Positions 1 to 5,674 of a stretch of 7,578 bases of DNA are shown piece by piece. Positions within the stretch are counted from its first letter, which is position 1. The number at the start of each line of letters is the position of its first letter. Location of the stretch: contig CALBSY010000050.1 in the NCBI GenBank assembly GCA_937967725.1, positions 1 through 7,578 on the forward strand, written 5' to 3'. The notes beneath the pieces were generated by a model. That model was not told where the DNA came from, searched no databases, and saw only the letters and a program-made list of their open reading frames with translations. Both the position numbers and the translations under genes were made by a program. Origin of the DNA: an uncultured Alphaproteobacteria bacterium (GTDB lineage: Bacteria; Pseudomonadota; Alphaproteobacteria; Caulobacterales; Aquidulcibacteraceae).

Positions 1-2
1 GG

Positions 3-809
3 GAAGAAACCGGCTGGATCACGCGCCGCGTTGTGCCGTGCGAGCCGTTCGAGACCTTCACCGAACGCTACCTCGCCGCCATGCGCGCGAAGCGCCCGGA
101 CATCGCCTTCCTCTCGCACGTCATGTTCCGCAGCGGCTTGCGTTTCGACGGGATCGAGGAATTGGCGTCCTACGCCGATCCGGACGGCACATGGATCGCG
201 CTCGACCTCTATCACTCGTTCATGGCGATCCCCTGCAATTTCGCCAAGGTCGCCGACCGCGTGTTCCTGCTCGGCGGCGGCTACAAGTACGCCATGACCG
301 GCGAAGGCGCCGGCTTCATCCACGCCCCGCCCGGCTACGCGCAGCGGCCGAGTTTCACCGGCTGGTTCGCCGACTTCGCGGCGATGGAAGGCAAGCAGGA
401 CGGCGTCGCCTATTCGAACGACGGCGGCCGCTTCCTCGGCGCCACCTACGATACGACGCCGCTCTACCGCTTCAACGCGGTGTGCGCGATGCTGCTGGGC
501 GAAGGCTTGGATACAGCCGCGATCACCGCGCGCGTTGCCGCATTGCGTAGCGAGTTGGAAGCGGCGATCGGCGCTGGCCAAGCGGGCAAGCTCGCTGACG
601 CGGAATTGCTGCACCCGAACGCCGAGCCGCCGAACGCGCGCTTTCTCGCGTTGCGGCATGAGAACGCCGTTGAGTGGAAGGCGCGCCTCATGACCGCCAA
701 CGTCATCACCGATGCGCGCGACGACGTCCTGCGCATCGGGCTGGGGCTTTATCACGATGAAGCCGACATCGTCGCGTTCTGCGCGGCGGTGACGAAGGCG
801 CTCGGCTAA
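3..809 (+). CDS. Kynureninase-like PLP-dependent enzyme (class V aminotransferase fold), 5' truncated
   Basis: The C-terminal part (268 codons visible, then TAA) of a fold-type I PLP enzyme. The frame is open back to base 3, so the start lies outside the window; the GTG at 33 is probably not the real start. What is seen: a DLYHS segment (Asp codon 204-206), which matches the kynureninase DLAH motif whose Asp contacts the PLP pyridine nitrogen. It is followed by GGGYKYAMTGEGAGF, whose Lys (codon 285-287) is the expected Schiff-base lysine, matching the YKYLN-type motif of kynureninases. A later RPSFTGWF segment resembles the kynureninase RPxLxGWF region. The family includes kynureninase (cleaves kynurenine to anthranilate and alanine), cysteine desulfurases and other lyases or aminotransferases. 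No tryptophan-catabolism gene is visible next to it, so the substrate is unassigned. It is convergent with the DUF1489 gene, with one base between the stop codons. Family assignment is good; the exact reaction is uncertain. Confidence 0.82.
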   Translation, partial: EETGWITRRVVPCEPFETFTERYLAAMRAKRPDIAFLSHVMFRSGLRFDGIEELASYADPDGTWIALDLYHSFMAIPCNFAKVADRVFLLGGGYKYAMTGEGAGFIHAPPGYAQRPSFTGWFADFAAMEGKQDGVAYSNDGGRFLGATYDTTPLYRFNAVCAMLLGEGLDTAAITARVAALRSELEAAIGAGQAGKLADAELLHPNAEPPNARFLALRHENAVEWKARLMTANVITDARDDVLRIGLGLYHDEADIVAFCAAVTKALG

Positions 810-810
810 C

Positions 811-1245
811 TTACCAGGCCCCCAGTTCCACCAACTGTCGCCGCAGATGCTCGGGCAAGTCCGCGCCGCCCTGCGCCTCGCTCAGATCGGCCGGCGCGTC
901 TTTCGGTTCGAGATAGCGCCAGCCTTGGAAAGCGCGGCGCGGTTGCGGCACGGTGCGCCGCAGATGTGCGTCGAGATAGAGACCGCAGCGTTGGCCGTGA
1001 TCGTCGGTGACATCGTCGATGGCGATGATCGGCTGGCGCACGCTGATGACGCCTTTGATCACCCAATAGAGCGACCCGCCCGCGAGCACATCCTCAACCC
1101 GCTTGGGCCACATCCGCGTGCCGCACACCGGCGCAATGTGCGGACGCTTTTCCTTCTTCGCGCGCTTGATCTGCCCGATCTGCCACTCGGCGATATCCTC
1201 GACGCTGTCGGCGCCGACGGCGAGTTTAACGATATGGATAGTCAT
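811..1245 (-). CDS. DUF1489 family protein
   Basis: A 144-residue soluble protein of unknown function. The opening MTIHIVKLAVGADSVEDIAEW (residues 1-21), the TRMWPKR-VEDVLAGGSLYWVIKG block (43-65) and the PRRAFQGWRYL block (102-112) are the hallmarks of DUF1489, an alphaproteobacterial family of about this length. It has no signal peptide or membrane segment. The frame stays open upstream to 1482, but the extension is arginine-rich antisense-like sequence inside the neighbouring gene. The ATG at 1243-1245 is chosen because the conserved domain starts there, because AGAAGGGA lies just upstream, and because it overlaps the TGA of the PaiB-like gene by one base (TGATG), a typical coupled start. 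It is the last gene of the leftward cluster. No function is claimed. Confidence 0.9.
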   Translation of the reverse strand: MTIHIVKLAVGADSVEDIAEWQIGQIKRAKKEKRPHIAPVCGTRMWPKRVEDVLAGGSLYWVIKGVISVRQPIIAIDDVTDDHGQRCGLYLDAHLRRTVPQPRRAFQGWRYLEPKDAPADLSEAQGGADLPEHLRRQLVELGAW

Positions 1246-1892
1246 CAATTCCCTTCTGGGTCGTCCGCGAGCGCACGCGCGCCACGCATCAGCGCACTCA
1301 CCTCCCGTGTGAGCGGATCGGCGGCTTCCGCCAACCCCGCCACGACGCCGTTGAAATCCGCTTCGCTCTTGTTCTGCGATAGCTTGCGCTTGGCCTCGAT
1401 GCGTTCCGCGGTCAGCGATACGCCGACGATGCCGCGTTTCAGCGCGTCGATGTAGCTGCGCGGCGCATCGCCCACACTCCAAGGTTCAGCGCGGCCCTCT
1501 TCGTGCAGCGCGGAGAGATCGCGAACGACAGCTTCAAGCCGGTCGGGATCTTCGAACCACTCGATTGCGCCGGTGATATGTACCGCTTCGTAATTCCACG
1601 TCGGCACCTGTTTGCCGTGCTCGGCCTTCGACGGATACCAATTCGGCGTCACGTACGCCTCCGCGCCGCTCAAAATGATGAGGCCTTTGCCCGGCCCTTG
1701 CTTCCATTGCGGATTGGCGCGCGCGATATGGCCCGTCGCAATCTTTTTCTCGGCATCCCAAAGGATCGGCGCATGGGTGGCGACCGGCGCGCCGTCGGGC
1801 CCCACGGTGACCAGCACGCCAGCCCACCGGCGCGCGAGCCTCTTGATGAGCGCATCCGCATCGTCGGCCGCAAAATGCGACGGGACGTACAT
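1245..1892 (-). CDS. PaiB-like FMN-binding split-barrel protein
   Basis: A 215-residue protein of the PaiB/FMN-binding negative transcriptional regulator family (split-barrel flavin-binding fold), close to the usual length of just over 200 residues. Seen motifs: MYVPSHF at the N-terminus, THAPILWD (39-46), GHIARANPQW (54-63), YVTPNWYPSKAEHGKQVPTW (80-99) followed by NYEAVHITG (100-108), and KRKLSQNKSEAD (168-179) near the C-terminus. All are characteristic of the family. In Bacillus subtilis PaiB was linked to repression of sporulation and degradative-enzyme genes, but many members may be flavin or heme-type oxidoreductase-like proteins, so a regulatory role here is not shown. The ATG at 1892 is chosen because the family begins MYxPxHF; the frame is open further upstream only through the end of the desaturase gene. 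That gene's stop is two bases away, and the TGA overlaps the DUF1489 start by one base. Confidence 0.9.
   Translation of the reverse strand: MYVPSHFAADDADALIKRLARRWAGVLVTVGPDGAPVATHAPILWDAEKKIATGHIARANPQWKQGPGKGLIILSGAEAYVTPNWYPSKAEHGKQVPTWNYEAVHITGAIEWFEDPDRLEAVVRDLSALHEEGRAEPWSVGDAPRSYIDALKRGIVGVSLTAERIEAKRKLSQNKSEADFNGVVAGLAEAADPLTREVSALMRGARALADDPEGN
1250..1257 (-). promoter_or_regulatory. Ribosome binding site of the DUF1489 gene
   Basis: Read on the minus strand this is AGAAGGGA, four bases before the ATG at 1245 (six from the GAAGG core). It lies inside the last codons of the PaiB-like gene. It decides the start against the longer open frame that runs on to 1482. Confidence 0.6.
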
Positions 1893-1894
1893 TG

Positions 1895-2815
1895 CTATTC
1901 CGCCGGAACGGCTGCTGCCTGCCGCGCCGCCCAGGCTTGCTTGATCGAACGCGAGGTCTTGCGCGACCCGTCGGGGCTCCACCCCGGCGGACCGAACGTG
2001 TAGCCGAGCACTTCGCGCAGGTTCTTTGCGCCGCTCACGTCACGTGCGATGCCGACCCACTCGTGAAACGCCACGCGGAACGGATTGAAGGTCCCAAGCT
2101 GGGAGATGATGCCGTAACGCGGCGGCTCTTTCTTGTCCTCGGGCACGAAGGTGCCGAACAACCGATCCCAGATAATCAGCACGCCGGCATAGTTGGCGTC
2201 GAGATACTTGGCGTTGATGGCGTGATGGACGCGATGGTGCGAAGGCGTGTTCATCACCCATTCAAGCGGGCCCATGCGGTCCACCAATTCGGTGTGAATC
2301 CAAAACTGATAGACCAAGCTGATGGCGGAGAACATCAGCACCATCAGCGGCGGAAAGCCGATATAAACGAGCGGCAGCCAGAAAATGAACGAAAGCCCGA
2401 GCACGCCGGTCCACGTCTGACGCAGCGCCGTCGTGAGATTATAGTGCTGCGAGGAATGATGGATGACATGGCTGGCCCAGAACCAGCGCCGCTCATGCGC
2501 GAGGCGATGAAACCAATAATAAGCGAGGTCTTCGGCGAAGAAGCAGGCGACCATCACAGGCCAAGTCCAGCCGAGCTCAAAGAGGCGGAACTGGTAGACG
2601 AAATAGTAAGCCGCCACGGCGACGCCGCCGACTAGAAGGCCAGCCACGCGATTACCCAGCCCCATCGCCAGCGACGTGGCGGAATCCTTGGTTTCGTAAC
2701 GCCCCTTCCCGGTCACGCGCACATAGATCATCTCCGCGATGATCAGGATCACGAACGCGGGAACCGCAAACGTGATGATCGGCGGGATTTCGAACGGCGG
2801 CGCGGGTTCGATCAA
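1895..2815 (-). CDS. Sterol desaturase / fatty acid hydroxylase superfamily membrane protein
   Basis: A 306-residue integral membrane di-iron oxygenase of the fatty acid hydroxylase superfamily (PF04116 type). The histidine clusters that bind two irons are complete: HRLAH (103-107), HVIHH (116-120, followed by H124), H174 in WIHTE, and HHRVHH (193-198). Hydrophobic segments lie at about 11-31, 56-74, 85-102 and 138-172, giving the usual arrangement with the active site on the cytoplasmic face. Members hydroxylate or desaturate sterols, fatty acids, carotenoids or sphingolipid-like lipids, or cleave ether lipids; the substrate cannot be told from sequence. The start codon is TTG (2813-2815): no ATG or GTG lies between it and the upstream in-frame stop at 2837-2839, and the next ATG (residue 29) would remove the first membrane segment. 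The TTG overlaps the stop of the upstream gene by 4 bp, and its own TAG is two bases before the PaiB-like ATG. Confidence 0.92.
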   Translation of the reverse strand: MIEPAPPFEIPPIITFAVPAFVILIIAEMIYVRVTGKGRYETKDSATSLAMGLGNRVAGLLVGGVAVAAYYFVYQFRLFELGWTWPVMVACFFAEDLAYYWFHRLAHERRWFWASHVIHHSSQHYNLTTALRQTWTGVLGLSFIFWLPLVYIGFPPLMVLMFSAISLVYQFWIHTELVDRMGPLEWVMNTPSHHRVHHAINAKYLDANYAGVLIIWDRLFGTFVPEDKKEPPRYGIISQLGTFNPFRVAFHEWVGIARDVSGAKNLREVLGYTFGPPGWSPDGSRKTSRSIKQAWAARQAAAVPAE

Positions 2816-3207
2816 CGCAGGCTTCCTTGTGTCAATTCAGCCACCCACGCGGGCGGCGCGTCCTTCAATGGCATATCTAGCGAAGGATAGCCCAGATCGC
2901 CAAACGTAACGCTGAGGCGCCCGGCGCGCAGGCGCAGTCTAGCGGACGATGCGGGCACAACGCGCGTGCTCACATCCGCCCCCATCGCACGTACGATCAA
3001 CAGCTGGCCGCCCTTGAGGCGCGCAAGCGCGGCGGCGCCATCCTCGCCCACCAGCGCCTCCTCAACCTCGGCGCCCTCCGCAGCCGCGAGATGCTGGATG
3101 CGCTCGCCGTCCAGCTTCGCGGCATCGCGAAAGCCCAGCGCGAACGCGATACCCACCATCAACAGCACGACGCCCGCCGAGCCAGCGGTAATGATCCAGT
3201 CGTTCAT
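2812..3207 (-). CDS. Small single-pass membrane protein, unknown function
   Basis: A 131-residue protein that I do not recognise. It starts MNDW and has one strong hydrophobic helix at about residues 5-26. An Ala/Glu-rich stretch (about 30-65) follows that may be helical, then a region that looks beta-rich and ends LDMPLKDAPPAWVAEL. There is no cysteine, signal-peptidase-like site or known motif. The frame is open to 3498, but upstream it is antisense-like, arginine-rich sequence inside the DUF3667-like gene. The ATG at 3205-3207 is chosen because it forms an ATGA overlap with that gene's TGA and places the membrane helix at the N-terminus. Its TGA in turn overlaps the TTG start of the desaturase. 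Being coupled between two membrane proteins, it may be an accessory subunit of either; that is inference only. Confidence 0.75.
   Translation of the reverse strand: MNDWIITAGSAGVVLLMVGIAFALGFRDAAKLDGERIQHLAAAEGAEVEEALVGEDGAAALARLKGGQLLIVRAMGADVSTRVVPASSARLRLRAGRLSVTFGDLGYPSLDMPLKDAPPAWVAELTQGSLR
2823..2828 (-). promoter_or_regulatory. Ribosome binding site supporting a TTG start
   Basis: Read on the minus strand this is AAGGAA, with the AAGGA core about eight bases before the TTG at 2815. It sits inside the final codons of the upstream small membrane protein gene. It is the strongest Shine-Dalgarno-like match in the cluster and supports the unusual TTG initiation of the desaturase. Confidence 0.6.
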
Positions 3208-4472
3208 CCGGCGAGACCGAGAATGACGATGATGATAACAAACAACGTCAGGATGATCGACGCGAAGATCAACATGAAGAACGTGCGCCACAGCGCCGAC
3301 CACCAGCCCAGCGCGTAGGCGCCTTTCAGATGGAAATAGGTATGCACGGGCCAGCCGATCCCAAGCAACAGCCCTGGCGCCCACGATGTCCAAGCGTGCT
3401 GCGAGAAGAAGATGATCGCCACGAACATCAGCGCCGCGAACGAGAGCGCGTAAAGCGAATACACCACGTGGTCGTAGAGCGTTAGCCCGCGCCGCCACAG
3501 AAACAGTAGTGCAATGAAGGGCAGCGACAACGGCGCCAGCAGTAAGGAGAATTTCGAGGCCGCTTCCTGGACCTGATAGAGCGCAAAGTCGGGGTTTTCG
3601 AGTTTGCGCCGCACGCGCTCATTCAGCTGCGGCATGCCTTCGATCAATACGAAGTCGTCGCTCTGTGCCACCTGCCGCACAGCGTCCTGCCACGTCTCTC
3701 CGTCCTCGAGGCCTTGCACGCGCACCGGCGGCTGCGGCTCCGTTGTCACACTGAATGTCAGCCCATCGTCGTTCGCGGGCGCCGCCGGTTCCGGCGCTTG
3801 CGCTGGTTCTCCCGGCGTGGGCGCTGTTTCTGCCGCGGGCGCACCCTGCGTTTGCGCGGCTATGATTGCGTCGAGCCGTTCGATCGTCGCCTCGCGCCGG
3901 GCAACTTCAGCCTGCGCGAGCGCGACAGCCTGCTCGGCCAAACCTTCAGCGAGGCCAGGCGGCCCGTCCGCGTCAGGATTTGCGCGCGCCTCCGCGAGTT
4001 CGCGTCGCGCCTCCGCCAAGGCCTCGCGCGCGCCTTCCAAATTTTCCGCCGCAGCCGCCCGCTGCTCTTCGGGCGTGCCGGTGATCTCAACCGGCCCTTC
4101 GACAAAACTGAAGGCGAAGAAAAAGAAGAAAATCGAGAGCAGGAACGTCGCCAACGGCGAGAAATAGCGCGCGGGTTTGCCGTACACGTAATCGCGTGTA
4201 AGCGTGCCCGCGCGGAACAGCACCATGGGCAACGTGCGCCAAGCCTTGGTGTCAAAGTGCCAAAGGCTGGTGATGAACTCGCCGACCAAGCCCAGAAGCG
4301 TGCGTCGCGGCAGAGCGGCCTGACCACAATTGCTGCAATAGCGTCCGGCGAGGGCAGCGCCACAATTCAGGCATGCGCCTTCGCCGGCTTGGCCTGGCTC
4401 GCCGTTCTCGATGGCGCCCGCCACCAGTCCTGCCGTGGTCAGCGCGCCAGCGGCTTCCAATTCCCCGCTCAT
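3204..4472 (-). CDS. DUF3667-like zinc-ribbon membrane protein with coiled-coil insert
   Basis: A 422-residue membrane protein. It opens with a zinc ribbon, C34xxC37 and C46xxC49 (CLNCG ... YCSNCGQ), followed by the DUF3667-type block ending RDYVYGKPARYFSPLATFLL (93-112). The first membrane helix is at about 105-124. An extramembrane insert of about 180 residues comes next: Ala/Glu/Arg-rich predicted coiled coil (about 135-208), a Pro/Ala linker (210-234) and a mixed region. The LNERVRRKLENPDF stretch (283-296) then matches the family, and further membrane helices lie at about 308-326, 338-356, 364-380 and 397-420. The ribbon is presumably cytoplasmic. The family has no established biochemical function. 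The ATG at 4470-4472 lies 30 bases after the stop of the preceding gene and has only a weak ribosome binding site. Its TGA forms an ATGA overlap with the next gene. Family placement rests on the ribbon and the C-terminal part; the insert is unlike typical short members. Confidence 0.85.
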   Translation of the reverse strand: MSGELEAAGALTTAGLVAGAIENGEPGQAGEGACLNCGAALAGRYCSNCGQAALPRRTLLGLVGEFITSLWHFDTKAWRTLPMVLFRAGTLTRDYVYGKPARYFSPLATFLLSIFFFFFAFSFVEGPVEITGTPEEQRAAAAENLEGAREALAEARRELAEARANPDADGPPGLAEGLAEQAVALAQAEVARREATIERLDAIIAAQTQGAPAAETAPTPGEPAQAPEPAAPANDDGLTFSVTTEPQPPVRVQGLEDGETWQDAVRQVAQSDDFVLIEGMPQLNERVRRKLENPDFALYQVQEAASKFSLLLAPLSLPFIALLFLWRRGLTLYDHVVYSLYALSFAALMFVAIIFFSQHAWTSWAPGLLLGIGWPVHTYFHLKGAYALGWWSALWRTFFMLIFASIILTLFVIIIVILGLAG

Positions 4473-4502
4473 GAGTGAAACTCGCGCCTTAGCGCGTTTC
4501 GA

Positions 4503-4889
4503 TCAAGCCTGTGCGTCGCGGCGGGAAGAACCCGCACGTGCTTCGTCTTCCGCGCTTGTGATGAAACCCATATCCGAGCGGGCGACGGCCATCGGGACCT
4601 TTTTAGGCGGCGCGGCTGGCGGGCACTTGATCGCGTCGGCGGTTACCGAAACCAGGCCCTCATGCTCCAACGCGCGCTGCGCCAGCCCTTCAGCCTCCTC
4701 GATGGTGCGCGCCCAGACGAACACAGCCACGACCGCGCCGTCATAGCGCCGCGACCAATTACGCACGCGACGGTCGAGTTTAGCCTCGACGACCACGCGC
4801 CAGAACGGCATCGGCGGACGCGCCAACCCAGCGCGATAAGCGAAGGTCCAATAACGTCTGACACCGCGCTTTAGCTTCAACTGCTCCAC
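4503..4889 (-). CDS. Hypothetical small protein
   Basis: A 128-residue protein that I do not recognise. There is no signal peptide, membrane helix or known motif. Residues about 29-87 suggest a small alpha/beta unit: a strand (FWRVVVEAKL), a second strand (AVVAVFVWAR, about 52-61), a helix (IEEAEGLAQRALEHEG, 63-78) and a third strand (LVSVTADAI, 79-87). A Pro/Lys-rich segment and a polar, probably disordered C-terminus follow. The longest start is GTG at 4887-4889, which overlaps the end of the enoyl-CoA hydratase gene by 13 bp; GGAGAAG lies about 12 bases upstream. The ATG at 4809-4811 (residue 27, MPFWRVVVEA) would begin right at the apparent domain but has no good ribosome binding site. 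The first 26 residues are Arg/Lys-rich and may not be translated. The gene is held between two clear operon members on the same strand, which supports it being real. Confidence 0.65.
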   Translation of the reverse strand: MEQLKLKRGVRRYWTFAYRAGLARPPMPFWRVVVEAKLDRRVRNWSRRYDGAVVAVFVWARTIEEAEGLAQRALEHEGLVSVTADAIKCPPAAPPKKVPMAVARSDMGFITSAEDEARAGSSRRDAQA

Positions 4890-5674
4890 TCCGGCTTGCG
4901 CTTCTCCAGGAACGCGGCGAGCCCTTCCTTGCCTTCCGCGGAGGCGCGGCGCTGGGCTATGCGCCGGGCTGTCTCCCGCGACAGCGCGTCGTCGATCTTA
5001 TGCCCTGAAACGAAACGCACCAGTGTTTTTGCATCTGTGACGGCGCCCGGCGCCGCCGCGAGCGCGAGATTGCTCAGATGCTCCATCATCGCACTCAAGC
5101 CAGCCTCGTCATCCACGACGTATTGAATCAATCCAATCTTTTCCGCGTACGCCGCATCGAAGCTTTCGCCGCTGGCGAAAAGGGCCTTGGCCCAACGCAC
5201 GCCGATCGCTTCAACGACGTACGGCGCGATGGTGGCGGGCGTGAGCCCTAACCGCACCTCGGAGAACTGAATCTTGGTTCCCTTCACCGCCACGGCGATG
5301 TCGCATGCCGCCAACAGTCCTGCGCCACCGCCCATCGCGGCCGCGTGAGCAACAGCGCCCGGGAGTTGCGACAGATAATGCAGGTGGCGCAGCATGCGCG
5401 CCAGCGCCAGCGCGTCGGTTTCGTTGTCATCGGCTGTGCGCTCGCCGCCGCGGCGCATCCAATCGATGTCGGCGCCTGCGCAGAATGTCGGCCCCTCGCC
5501 GCGGATGAACACAGCGCGCACGTGATCCGCGCCCTTCAAGGTCTCGAAATGCTCGGCCAAATTGGCGATCATCAATTCGTCGAACGCGTTGCGTTTTTGC
5601 GGCTTGTTCAGCGTGATGATGGCGATGCCCTCGGGCGAGACGTCGAGCAGCACGGGATCGGGGGCTAGCGTCAT
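4877..5674 (-). CDS. Enoyl-CoA hydratase/isomerase family protein, LiuC (methylglutaconyl-CoA hydratase)-like
   Basis: A 265-residue crotonase-superfamily enzyme of normal length. Seen: LNKPQKRNAFDELM (22-35), the oxyanion-hole segment FCAGADIDWMRR (64-75), GGGAGLLAACDIAVA (115-129) and SEVRLGLTPATIAPYV (138-153). The AGADIDWM and SEVRLGLxPATIxPYV blocks are typical of bacterial LiuC/GnyH-like hydratases, which hydrate 3-methylglutaconyl-CoA in leucine and isovalerate breakdown. Glu139 (codon 5258-5260) aligns with the second catalytic Glu of classical hydratases (Glu164 in rat), while the first (Glu144) is Gly119 here, as I recall also for LiuC-type proteins. No other liu gene is in view, so the substrate is unproven; a generic enoyl-CoA hydratase is the alternative. 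The ATG at 5672-5674 forms an ATGA overlap with the TIR gene and has TAGGAG seven bases upstream. Confidence 0.88.
   Translation of the reverse strand: MTLAPDPVLLDVSPEGIAIITLNKPQKRNAFDELMIANLAEHFETLKGADHVRAVFIRGEGPTFCAGADIDWMRRGGERTADDNETDALALARMLRHLHYLSQLPGAVAHAAAMGGGAGLLAACDIAVAVKGTKIQFSEVRLGLTPATIAPYVVEAIGVRWAKALFASGESFDAAYAEKIGLIQYVVDDEAGLSAMMEHLSNLALAAAPGAVTDAKTLVRFVSGHKIDDALSRETARRIAQRRASAEGKEGLAAFLEKRKPEWSS

Noticed and set aside
823..837. Inverted repeat CAGTT-CCACC-AACTG near the convergent junction as a terminator
   Set aside because: Only a 5 bp AT-rich stem, inside the DUF1489 coding end, with no T-run on either strand.
847..1455. Plus-strand open frame opposite the DUF1489 and PaiB-like genes
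   Set aside because: Spans two well-supported minus-strand genes and shows no domain.
1892..2635. Long plus-strand open frame (247 codons) opposite the desaturase gene
   Set aside because: Arg/His-rich composition without motifs, antisense to a gene with complete di-iron histidine clusters; a typical GC-rich shadow frame.
3714..4478. Long plus-strand open frame (254 codons) opposite the DUF3667-like gene
   Set aside because: Arginine-rich shadow of the Ala/Glu coiled-coil region; no recognisable domain, while the minus strand has a zinc ribbon and membrane helices.
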